This document shows, piece after piece, positions 1-5,682 of a stretch of 6,623 nucleotides of DNA. Position 1 is the first letter of the stretch. Every line of letters begins with the position of its first letter. Source of the DNA: Bacteroidota bacterium (GTDB lineage: Bacteria; Bacteroidota; Bacteroidia; NS11-12g; UBA9320); the NCBI GenBank assembly GCA_003485825.1, contig DNHN01000006.1, positions 1 to 6,623 of the forward strand, read 5' to 3'. Under the pieces are notes generated by a model. The model was not told the origin of the DNA. It was given only the letters and a program-made list of their open reading frames with translations, and did not search any database. The translations under genes and the position numbers were made by a program.

Positions 1-127
1 AGGTAAACAGTTGCTAATTGAGCTTAATGCGCTCATTGGTGACATTATATCTGAACACAATCACCTAACTAAGGAAGAGTTTGAAACGCTGAACTCTCTT
101 TTGGATAAACTACGAAAAGAACTGTAG
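1..127 (+). CDS. C-terminal end of a probable MarR-family transcriptional regulator (5' truncated by window edge)
   Basis: Reading from base 2 gives 41 residues before a TAG at 125-127, beginning GKQLLIELN and ending with LTKEEFETLNSLLDKLRKEL. The pattern of a 'GK.L' segment, a helix, then 'LT.EE...LN.LLDKLR' is what the C-terminal dimerisation helices of MarR-type winged-helix regulators look like: the last two helices pack against those of the partner subunit. The DNA-binding wing lies outside the window, so neither ligand nor operator can be inferred. The gene is convergent with the DUF4249 lipoprotein gene, with only 7 bp between their stop codons. The assignment rests on this short helical tail alone; another small helical regulator cannot be excluded. 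Confidence 0.62.
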   Translation, partial: GKQLLIELNALIGDIISEHNHLTKEEFETLNSLLDKLRKEL

Positions 128-134
128 TCAACCG

Positions 135-980
135 CTACTCTTCAACTACTAGCTCTGCAACCTCTTTATTCGCCACACTAAAATAGCCTAATCCACCATT
201 GCTAATATTGTTATTTGGGTTAGCTGGAGGAGGGTCAAATGGCGTTCCACTTCTATTTTGCTGGGCATTGAGATCTGCTCTAAACTTATAATACTCTTCT
301 GTAACCACAAACTGCTCTACACGAATAGTATCTCCTTCGTTCACATCAAAAAGAATAGGTCTAGGCAAATTATTACGCTCTAGCTCTCCTGGGATATCAT
401 TTACATTAAAATTAGAATTAAGCAATGAAACGGAACCAAAACCATCATCATCTAAGTCTGTAGATTTCAATGTATCATTTCTATAGGTCTTAAAAATATA
501 AAAATTATTCTTCGTTGAGTCTGACTGCCCCTGTAAGAACACATAATTTCCGCTTGGGAAAAAGCTCACATCTGGAGGCAAAAAGAAAGACAATAACTGA
601 TCGATAGGAAACGCATTTTGCAATTCTTCTGTAGCGGTATAGACCTGGCCGTTATACGCTACATTCAGCTCGTATGAACGGCCTACTATACACTGATGGC
701 TATCCATAGACACATACATTCCTGTATCTGTATAGTTTAAAAATACCGTATCTCCTCCTAACTCGGTAATAAAAACGGATGCAGAAGACACATAATCTAC
801 ACTATCTTGGTCAAAGTACGGTTGGTTTAATGAGAGTCTTACCTTCCAAAGGTCTTTTACATTATAGATCTCACTCTCTATTACGATGCGAGTCTCCTCA
901 GAGGGTATCTCTATATCCACTATTTTCTCGCAAGCGGTAAAGACAAACGCGGCAAATAGGATTGCAATTATTTTTTTCAT
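135..980 (-). CDS. DUF4249 domain-containing outer-membrane lipoprotein
   Basis: This is a 281-residue lipoprotein. The start MKKIIAILFAAFVFTAC has a positively charged n-region, a hydrophobic core and a lipobox with Cys17 as the predicted lipidated residue; Phe at -3 is slightly unusual. After Cys17 comes EKIVDIEIP, the 'C-E-K-x-x-D-I-x-x-P' opening typical of DUF4249 proteins. Further family hallmarks are a beta-rich N-terminal half with an Ig-like strand pattern (about 30-125) and a conserved C-terminal stretch at 245-270 with PFDPPPANP followed by GGLGYFSVA. DUF4249 genes are commonly found beside TonB-dependent receptors in Bacteroidota. Here the gene follows the receptor by 13 bp with no internal promoter box, so the two are almost certainly cotranscribed. 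By analogy with SusC/SusD-type pairs the lipoprotein probably sits on the receptor at the outer membrane and helps capture the substrate; that role is inference. The ATG at 978-980 is chosen because it gives an intact lipoprotein signal. The substrate is unknown. Confidence 0.9.
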   Translation of the reverse strand: MKKIIAILFAAFVFTACEKIVDIEIPSEETRIVIESEIYNVKDLWKVRLSLNQPYFDQDSVDYVSSASVFITELGGDTVFLNYTDTGMYVSMDSHQCIVGRSYELNVAYNGQVYTATEELQNAFPIDQLLSFFLPPDVSFFPSGNYVFLQGQSDSTKNNFYIFKTYRNDTLKSTDLDDDGFGSVSLLNSNFNVNDIPGELERNNLPRPILFDVNEGDTIRVEQFVVTEEYYKFRADLNAQQNRSGTPFDPPPANPNNNISNGGLGYFSVANKEVAELVVEE

Positions 981-993
981 TTTTGAGTCTTAA

Positions 994-3369
994 TTAAAAT
1001 TCGAAATTCCACGTAACGGCAGGTATTATCTTGAACAGCGTGGTTTGGAAAGCTCCTGTATTTCCTACTTGTGCATTGGGGAACTTTTCTAAGTCCGTAT
1101 CACGTATTTCTCTAAAGTACAATGCATATGGGTTTTCTCTATTGTATAAATTGTATATAGAGAAGTTCCAGTTGCTTTTTAGTCGTTTATTGGGCTTTTC
1201 TTTACCCTTGAGTGTAACTCCTATATCTGCTCTATGATAAGCAGGTAGTCTAAAGTTATTTCGCTCTTGGCTATTGTAATTTGTCTGCCACTCTCCATCA
1301 TAGAAGTACTTGCTTACAGGAGTAGTAAGTGGCTGTCCACTGGCAAATACAAATGAAGCAGTGGCTAATAGTCTCTTGCTAAACTTCTGGGTGAACACCA
1401 CAGAAAGATTATGCCTTCTATCAAAACCTGCGACGTATGGATTATCCCCACTTATACCATTGATTTGACGCATCGTTTTAGCCCAAGTGTAGGATATGAA
1501 TCCAGAAGACCTCCCTTCGGTTTTAGCCACATAAAACTCTGCTCCATAGGCCCATCCATCTCCAGTAAGTAGCTCACCATCTAGATTTTCATTGAAGGCA
1601 AGGGCTGCGTTGTCTCTATAGTCTATCTGGTTATCCATCCACTTATAGTAGATTTCTGCAGAAGTTTCTAGTCCTAAATCAAAGTTTTTGAATAGTCCGA
1701 TAGCCACCTGATCTGCACGCTGTGGTTTTATGTTTTTATTCGCACTAAACCACTGGTCTGTAGGAAAAGAAGACGCGGTATTAGTAGCTTGCTGCACATA
1801 CTGAAAAGTCCTATTGTACGACCCTTTAAGCGCCATCGTAGTAGTTAGGTTGTAGCTTATAGATGCTCTCGGCTCTAAGCCAGCGTATGTGTTGTATATT
1901 TCACTAGCTCCAAAAGAGTCTCGTACTGTGAGTTCTGCTATAGGCTCATTGGTTTCAGGGTTTTTAGTATATGTATACTCAGACCCCCCTATATTACTAA
2001 AGGTAGAGAACCTTAGTCCGTATCTAAAGTTTAACCGTGTACTGTGCTTGTACTCATGGTCTACATACCATCCACTTTCTAGTGCTTTTCTTTTTTCTAT
2101 TTGAATTTCTTCAAAAATGAGTCCAGACTCTTCGTTATTGGGAGCAAAAAGTCCTGGGTTAAACCTGTGATAAATCACCTGTCCACCAAAGTTGAGCTTA
2201 CTTTTTTGATTCACAAAATTGGTCCAGTCTGACTTAATATAGATGTCATTGATTGACTGGTCTAGACCAAAACTTGCATTATCAGCAAAACTTATGTCCA
2301 CACCGTAGTTGAAATCACTGTAGACGAGCGATGTATTGACAAACATCTTTTCATTCACTAAGTGGTTCCATCTCAAAGTAGCTGTAGCATTACCCCAGTT
2401 TATCCCAAAAAGCTCACTCAATCCAAGCACGTCTCTACCAAAGTATCCACTTACATAGAGTCTATCTTTATCACTTAGCTCATAATTTGCTTTCAGGTTG
2501 AGGTCATAGAAGAATAACTTACTGTCTTGTATGTTTTCATCTGGAGCAAATGGCAAGAATATATCTGCATAGCTTCGGCGTCCTGCTATCATAAAACTAG
2601 ACTTATCCTTTACGATGGGGCCCTCCAGAGTCAGTCTACTTGAAATAGTACCTACCCCGCCAATAGCGGCAAACTTCTTCGCATTACCATCTCTCATTTT
2701 TATATCTACAATAGAGGATAATCTGCCTCCGTACTTTGCAGGGATACCGCCTTTGTACACTTCTAAGTCTTTTACAGCATCTCCATTGAACACACTAAAA
2801 AACCCAAGAAGGTGTGACGCATTATACACCGTAGCCTCATCTAAAAGTATAAGATTTTGATCTTGAGAACCCCCACGTACATTAAAGCCTGAATTCCCCT
2901 CACCTGCTGACTGTATCCCCGGTAAAAGTGTAATGGTTTTCAAAATATCTACCTCACCAAAAATGACAGGTATCTCTTTAATCTTAGCTGTCTCCAGTTT
3001 AACTACACTTATTTGCTTGTTTTCTACTCTTCTTTCTATTGCTTTAGCACTTACTACGGCTGTACCTATCACATTAGCTGCTTCTCCTAGCTCGACATTT
3101 ACCGTCTTATTTTCATCTAAAACTACCGTTTTTGTTACATCATCGAAACCGAGATACTTGTAAGTAACCTTATATATTCCTGAATCTAATGTAGTGGAAT
3201 AAAAGCCATACTCATTGGTAATAGCTCCACCGCCGCCTTCTATTAGTATCGTAGCTCCTAGTAATGTCTCGCCATTAGAAGCGTCCTTTACCCTGCCACT
3301 TATGGAGTACTGTTGGGCGAAAAGGGGAAATACAAGCAAAAATCCAAGTGCTGCAGTAAAAAGTCTCAT
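994..3369 (-). CDS. TonB-dependent receptor with N-terminal carboxypeptidase-regulatory-like domain
   Basis: This is a 791-residue outer-membrane beta-barrel receptor. Residues 1-18 form a signal peptide (MRLFTAALGFLLVFPLFA). Residues about 20-97 are a carboxypeptidase D regulatory-like beta-sandwich (ISGRVKDASNGETLLGATI, then TNEYGFYS and YKYLGF). The plug spans about 115-228 and carries clear hallmarks: LKTITLLPGIQS (143-154), GFNVRGGSQDQNLILLDEA (161-179), LEVYKGGIPAKYGGRLSS (202-219) and VDIKMRDG. The rest, about 230-791, is the 22-strand barrel, ending in a C-terminal Phe (PAVTWNFEF) as expected for BAM-dependent insertion. Length is normal for this Bacteroidota subgroup. Import would be powered by TonB-ExbBD through the plug. 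The downstream DUF4249 gene is its probable surface lipoprotein partner. No SusD-like gene is present, so this is not a classical SusCD glycan system, and no enzyme gene nearby hints at the substrate. The ATG at 3367-3369 fits the signal peptide and the nearby promoter. Confidence 0.95.
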   Translation of the reverse strand: MRLFTAALGFLLVFPLFAQQYSISGRVKDASNGETLLGATILIEGGGGAITNEYGFYSTTLDSGIYKVTYKYLGFDDVTKTVVLDENKTVNVELGEAANVIGTAVVSAKAIERRVENKQISVVKLETAKIKEIPVIFGEVDILKTITLLPGIQSAGEGNSGFNVRGGSQDQNLILLDEATVYNASHLLGFFSVFNGDAVKDLEVYKGGIPAKYGGRLSSIVDIKMRDGNAKKFAAIGGVGTISSRLTLEGPIVKDKSSFMIAGRRSYADIFLPFAPDENIQDSKLFFYDLNLKANYELSDKDRLYVSGYFGRDVLGLSELFGINWGNATATLRWNHLVNEKMFVNTSLVYSDFNYGVDISFADNASFGLDQSINDIYIKSDWTNFVNQKSKLNFGGQVIYHRFNPGLFAPNNEESGLIFEEIQIEKRKALESGWYVDHEYKHSTRLNFRYGLRFSTFSNIGGSEYTYTKNPETNEPIAELTVRDSFGASEIYNTYAGLEPRASISYNLTTTMALKGSYNRTFQYVQQATNTASSFPTDQWFSANKNIKPQRADQVAIGLFKNFDLGLETSAEIYYKWMDNQIDYRDNAALAFNENLDGELLTGDGWAYGAEFYVAKTEGRSSGFISYTWAKTMRQINGISGDNPYVAGFDRRHNLSVVFTQKFSKRLLATASFVFASGQPLTTPVSKYFYDGEWQTNYNSQERNNFRLPAYHRADIGVTLKGKEKPNKRLKSNWNFSIYNLYNRENPYALYFREIRDTDLEKFPNAQVGNTGAFQTTLFKIIPAVTWNFEF

Positions 3370-3389
3370 TTATGTTTTTAGATAAAGTG

Positions 3390-3420
3390 CAAACGTATAT
3401 AACTATAAAAGGTTCAACAA
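3390..3420 (-). promoter_or_regulatory. Bacteroidota-type promoter for the receptor-DUF4249 operon
   Basis: On the minus strand 3397-3390 reads TACGTTTG, a perfect match to the -7 consensus TAnnTTTG. Two overlapping-phase TTG triplets (3420-3418 and 3417-3415) provide a -33 TTG; the nearer leaves a 17-bp spacer, within the usual range for Flavobacterium promoters. There are 20 bases between the box and the ATG, so the 5' leader would be roughly 14-17 nt. This is the only promoter in the window with both elements evident. Confidence 0.68.
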
Positions 3421-3428
3421 CACCTATC

Positions 3429-3460
3429 GTCATTTGTGCTGTTAAATAAGATAAAATGAC
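3429..3460. repeat. 7-bp inverted repeat between divergent promoters (possible operator)
   Basis: GTCATTT at 3429-3435 and its exact reverse complement AAATGAC at 3454-3460 are separated by 18 bases. The centre (about 3444.5) lies roughly 60 bases from the expected transcription start of both the receptor operon and the antiporter gene, a position typical of an upstream activator site. A 7-bp arm in an AT-rich spacer can occur by chance, so functional assignment is weak. Confidence 0.3.
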
Positions 3461-3487
3461 TGTAGATAGACTAACAAAAGAAAGTCA

Positions 3488-3495
3488 CATATTTG
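3488..3495 (+). promoter_or_regulatory. Near-consensus -7 promoter box of the antiporter gene
   Basis: CATATTTG differs from TAnnTTTG at one fixed position, and is followed by the GCA commonly seen after such boxes in flavobacteria. Nine bases separate it from the ATG at 3505, implying a 5' leader of only a few bases. No convincing -33 TTG is seen 17-23 bp upstream. The TTG at 3493-3495 that could extend the downstream reading frame is part of this box, which argues against using it as a start codon. Confidence 0.5.
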
Positions 3496-3504
3496 CAGCC
3501 CACA

Positions 3505-4470
3505 ATGATCGTATATATTCTCTTCATTATCGGATTTATACTGCTCATCAAAGGAGCAGATTGGTTAGTAGCAGGTTCTGCCTCTATAGCCAAGAAATAC
3601 AATGTGTCTGACCTAGTCATAGGTCTCACCATCGTAAGTATGGGCACGAGTATGCCTGAACTTATAGTAAACATCCTCGCAAGCACATCAGGAGCTTCTG
3701 AAATCGCCATTGGAAATGTGATAGGTTCTAACATTGCTAATGTACTTCTCATACTGGGCGTAGCGGCAATTATTTTTCCATTGACCATAAAAGAGAGCAC
3801 GGTTTTTTCTGAAATACCCTATTCTATAATAGCTTTACTCTTGGTGGCTTTTGCTGCCAATGCACCTATTTTTAACCCAGACTATGAGCTTCTGATTAGT
3901 CGTTTAGACGGTTTTATTTTTCTGTTTTTCTTTGGACTCTTTATGGTATATATCGTGAAGCTTGCTCGCGAAGGGCGTGCAGACATGGTAGAAGATGCTC
4001 CTGACGAGATACTCCCTATGGGGAAGTCTATTCTTTTTGTTTTACTCGGCATGGCTGGTCTTTTTTTAGGTGGAAAGTGGGTGGTAGACGGCGCTGTACA
4101 AATAGCCAAAACCTTTGAGCTAAGTGAAAATATGATCGGTCTCACCGTAGTAGCTATAGGTACCTCTCTTCCAGAGTTAGTGACTTCTGCTATGGCGGCT
4201 TACAAAAAGAACACGGATATAGCTGTAGCTAATGTGATTGGTTCAAATATTTTCAATCTGCTATGGGTGCTAGGGGTTAGTGCGGTCATTAGTCCTATGA
4301 CCTACTTGACCGCCATCAATGCCGACATAGTGGTTCTTATAGTGGCTACATTCCTCATCATATTTAGTTTGATGACCGGTAGAGCCAAGAATCAGATAGG
4401 CAAACCTACGGGTATATTATTCTTAGCCGCATACGTAGGTTATCTTGTGTTTGTGGTGATGAGAGGGTAA
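3505..4470 (+). CDS. Calcium/sodium antiporter (CaCA superfamily, YrbG-like)
   Basis: This is a 321-residue inner-membrane cation/Ca2+ exchanger, which normally uses the sodium gradient to expel calcium. It shows the two alpha repeats that define the family: alpha-1 with GLTIVSMGTSMPEL (40-53) followed by GNVIGSNIAN (70-79), and alpha-2 with GLTVVAIGTSLPEL (212-225) followed by ANVIGSNIFN (242-251). Glu52 and Glu224 correspond to the ion-coordinating glutamates of the family. About ten hydrophobic segments are visible, five per half, split by an acidic cytoplasmic-type loop at 154-173 (AREGRADMVEDAPDEILP). Length is typical of prokaryotic members. The ATG at 3505 is preferred over the in-frame TTG at 3493 because the latter is embedded in the -7 promoter box and the protein from Met (MIVYILFIIG) starts directly with the first membrane helix. 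The gene is divergent from the receptor operon and probably monocistronic; actual ion preference (Na+, K+ or H+ coupling) cannot be read from sequence. Confidence 0.94.
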   Translation: MIVYILFIIGFILLIKGADWLVAGSASIAKKYNVSDLVIGLTIVSMGTSMPELIVNILASTSGASEIAIGNVIGSNIANVLLILGVAAIIFPLTIKESTVFSEIPYSIIALLLVAFAANAPIFNPDYELLISRLDGFIFLFFFGLFMVYIVKLAREGRADMVEDAPDEILPMGKSILFVLLGMAGLFLGGKWVVDGAVQIAKTFELSENMIGLTVVAIGTSLPELVTSAMAAYKKNTDIAVANVIGSNIFNLLWVLGVSAVISPMTYLTAINADIVVLIVATFLIIFSLMTGRAKNQIGKPTGILFLAAYVGYLVFVVMRG

Positions 4471-4476
4471 GTCACC

Positions 4477-4512
4477 GATACCCAACTCATCTTATCCGTT
4501 TGTATCTTTTTT
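4477..4512 (+). terminator. Weak intrinsic-terminator-like hairpin after the antiporter gene
   Basis: GATAC at 4477-4481 pairs with GTATC at 4502-4506, with a further AAC/GTT pairing inside (4484-4486 with 4498-4500). The stem runs straight into six T residues (4507-4512). The position, 7 bp after the stop codon, is right for a terminator, but the stem is short and interrupted. A competing longer pairing (GGGTAAG 4465-4471 with CTTATCC 4491-4497, one G-U) overlaps the stop codon. Confidence 0.35.
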
Positions 4513-4535
4513 CTTCTGTGAAGTTGAAGAATCTG

Positions 4536-4543
4536 TACATTTG
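4536..4543 (+). promoter_or_regulatory. Perfect -7 box TACATTTG in the porP upstream region
   Basis: TACATTTG matches TAnnTTTG exactly. It lies 5 bases before the ATG of a 27-codon mini-ORF and about 160 bases ahead of the PorP/SprF start, so it could make either a small transcript or a long leader for porP. No good -33 TTG is seen at the usual distance. Confidence 0.42.
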
Positions 4544-4548
4544 AATTT

Positions 4549-4632
4549 ATGAAGTACTCCTTATTGTTAATTCTATTCATTCACTTTTTACTAGTGCTAA
4601 GTCCAATATTTTGGAAGCTAACAACCCTCTGA
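4549..4632 (+). CDS. Possible 27-residue hydrophobic small ORF (leader-like)
   Basis: ATG at 4549 opens 27 codons ending with TGA at 4630-4632. The product has a Lys at position 2, a leucine/isoleucine/phenylalanine-rich core at about 5-21 and a short tail WKLTTL, so it resembles a signal peptide or single membrane span with almost no mature part. It matches no family I recognise. Support comes from the perfect -7 box 5 bases upstream, the same geometry as the starts of the real + strand genes here, and from a hairpin whose loop contains its stop codon. Against it: AT-rich DNA readily yields short hydrophobic frames and there is no homology evidence. It could be a small membrane protein, a leader peptide for porP, or not translated. 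Confidence 0.25.
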   Translation: MKYSLLLILFIHFLLVLSPIFWKLTTL

Positions 4633-4637
4633 AGGGT
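4624..4637 (+). promoter_or_regulatory. Small perfect hairpin overlapping the mini-ORF stop codon
   Basis: ACCCT (4624-4628) and AGGGT (4633-4637) form a 5-bp perfect stem with loop CTGA; the TGA of the mini-ORF is in the loop. A second short pairing, GTAC 4636-4639 with GTAC 4647-4650, overlaps its 3' arm and would be mutually exclusive with it. The stem is too short, and the following T-run (TTTT at 4642-4645) too interrupted, for a confident terminator call; an attenuator-like role is only a possibility. Confidence 0.25.
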
Positions 4638-4688
4638 ACTATTTTCGTACAGGCGGAAAAAGTATAAAGCTGATTAAACTTTAAAACC

Positions 4689-4696
4689 TATTTTTG
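4689..4696 (+). promoter_or_regulatory. Perfect -7 box TATTTTTG of the PorP/SprF gene
   Basis: TATTTTTG matches TAnnTTTG exactly and ends 6 bases before the ATG at 4703, implying a nearly leaderless mRNA. No clear -33 TTG is present; a CTG at 4670-4672 (16-bp spacer) is the nearest candidate. An in-frame TTG at 4694-4696 coincides with the end of the box and is the alternative start codon. Confidence 0.48.
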
Positions 4697-4702
4697 AAAA
4701 AC

Positions 4703-5656
4703 ATGCAAAATATTCTAACCCTTATTGCAATTGTTGGCATCTCATTCTTGGCTTCAGCACAAGACCCCACTTTCACACAAAAGACAGGAAATATAAACCG
4801 CTTTAACCCAGCTCTGGTTGGTGCTCATAGCGATTTTGGTCTGCAGGCGAACTACAACAACCAATGGCCGTCATTACCTAATAATCCTCAAAACTATTCT
4901 ATACTAACCAACTATAATCTTAAAAAAGGATTTGGATTAGGGCTTGATTTGGGTGACGATTTAAGCGGATTAATACAGAACACTTATGTAAAAGTAAACA
5001 CTAACTACCGCAGAATCTTTGGTGACGTAGAAACGAGTTTCGGTGTAAATCTGGGTTTTAGACAAAATAAAATAAACACAAATGGGCTCCTATTCGAAGA
5101 TCAGATTGATCCTAGTGCTGGCTTCATAAACCCTACTTCAGAACCCCTTGAATCTGATCCTAAATACTACTTCATACTAGACTTAGGAGGGGCTGCTTAT
5201 TATAAAGGGTTTTTATTCGGTCTAGCCGCACATCAAGTTAATCGGCCGAATACATCTATCTTTCAAAACACTTACACAAGGCTTCCTGCCAGGTTTGTAG
5301 CAAACCTAGGCTATATGCCTCTTTTTAAGGGTGATTTTCAATTAGCAGCTCTTACCACTTTCCAGCAACAACATGCCTTCACCACCCTAGAAAATCAAGT
5401 GTTTACTCAGTATACATTTATGAAGCTTGGCTTGGGCCATAGAATACACTTTGGAGAGTACGGAAATACTGACTTCTTCTCTGCCTCTGCAGGTATTCAG
5501 TTTGATAAATTTTCTATTGGCTATTCTTACGAAGACACTCCTTTTAAAGACTCGAGGGCGTCTTGGGGAGGCACTCATCAAGCTACGGCTGCTTGGTACA
5601 TCAAAGGGCTGAATAGGGAAAATGGAATGAGTAGGTTGATAAATGTGATGCTATGA
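4703..5656 (+). CDS. Type IX secretion system membrane protein, PorP/SprF family
   Basis: This is a 317-residue outer-membrane beta-barrel of the PorP/SprF family, within the usual length. A signal peptide (hydrophobic 4-19, ending ASAQ) is followed by the family's opening QDPTFTQ (20-26) and the conserved NPALVG (35-40). Alternating beta strands with Gly/aromatic patterns run to the end, with a conserved final section FSIGYSYED (270-278) and GGTHQATAAWYI (289-300). A 17-residue tail follows. In Flavobacterium, SprF supports secretion of the adhesin SprB encoded beside it, and SprF paralogues are often adjacent to their cargo. Here a large secreted gene starts 26 bp downstream, so this protein is probably a cargo-specific accessory rather than core PorP; no other T9SS core gene is visible. 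Start choice: ATG 4703 fits the upstream -7 box, but leaves no positive charge in the n-region. The TTG at 4694 would give MKNMQNIL with a lysine and remains possible (320 residues). Confidence 0.9.
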   Translation: MQNILTLIAIVGISFLASAQDPTFTQKTGNINRFNPALVGAHSDFGLQANYNNQWPSLPNNPQNYSILTNYNLKKGFGLGLDLGDDLSGLIQNTYVKVNTNYRRIFGDVETSFGVNLGFRQNKINTNGLLFEDQIDPSAGFINPTSEPLESDPKYYFILDLGGAAYYKGFLFGLAAHQVNRPNTSIFQNTYTRLPARFVANLGYMPLFKGDFQLAALTTFQQQHAFTTLENQVFTQYTFMKLGLGHRIHFGEYGNTDFFSASAGIQFDKFSIGYSYEDTPFKDSRASWGGTHQATAAWYIKGLNRENGMSRLINVML

Positions 5657-5670
5657 CAAGCAACTAGTGG

Positions 5671-5678
5671 TATATTTG
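5671..5678 (+). promoter_or_regulatory. Perfect -7 box TATATTTG ahead of the secreted cargo-like gene
   Basis: TATATTTG lies in the 26-bp gap after the PorP/SprF stop codon and ends 4 bases before the ATG at 5683. It matches TAnnTTTG exactly, so the downstream gene may have its own promoter in addition to read-through from porP. No TTG is found 17-23 bp upstream. Confidence 0.45.
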
Positions 5679-5682
5679 ACTG

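Noticed and set aside
1031..3163. Several 68-81-codon plus-strand frames inside the receptor gene
   Set aside because: All lie antisense to a full-length conserved receptor and show no signal, domain or promoter.
994..3369. Classical SusC/SusD glycan-uptake locus
   Set aside because: The receptor's partner is DUF4249, not SusD, and no glycoside hydrolase, lyase or sulfatase gene is in the window.
3493..3504. In-frame TTG at 3493 as the antiporter start, adding MQPT
   Set aside because: The TTG is part of the -7 promoter box and would precede the likely transcription start; the ATG at 3505 begins directly with the first membrane helix.
3471..3800. 109-codon minus-strand frame opposite the antiporter gene
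   Set aside because: It lies antisense to the strongly conserved alpha-1 repeat, and its composition is a shadow of that coding sequence; no recognisable family. The same holds for the minus-strand frame at 3882-4145.
4694..4702. In-frame TTG at 4694 as the PorP/SprF start, adding MKN
   Set aside because: It overlaps a perfect TAnnTTTG box and TTG starts are rare; not fully excluded because it would restore a lysine to the signal peptide.
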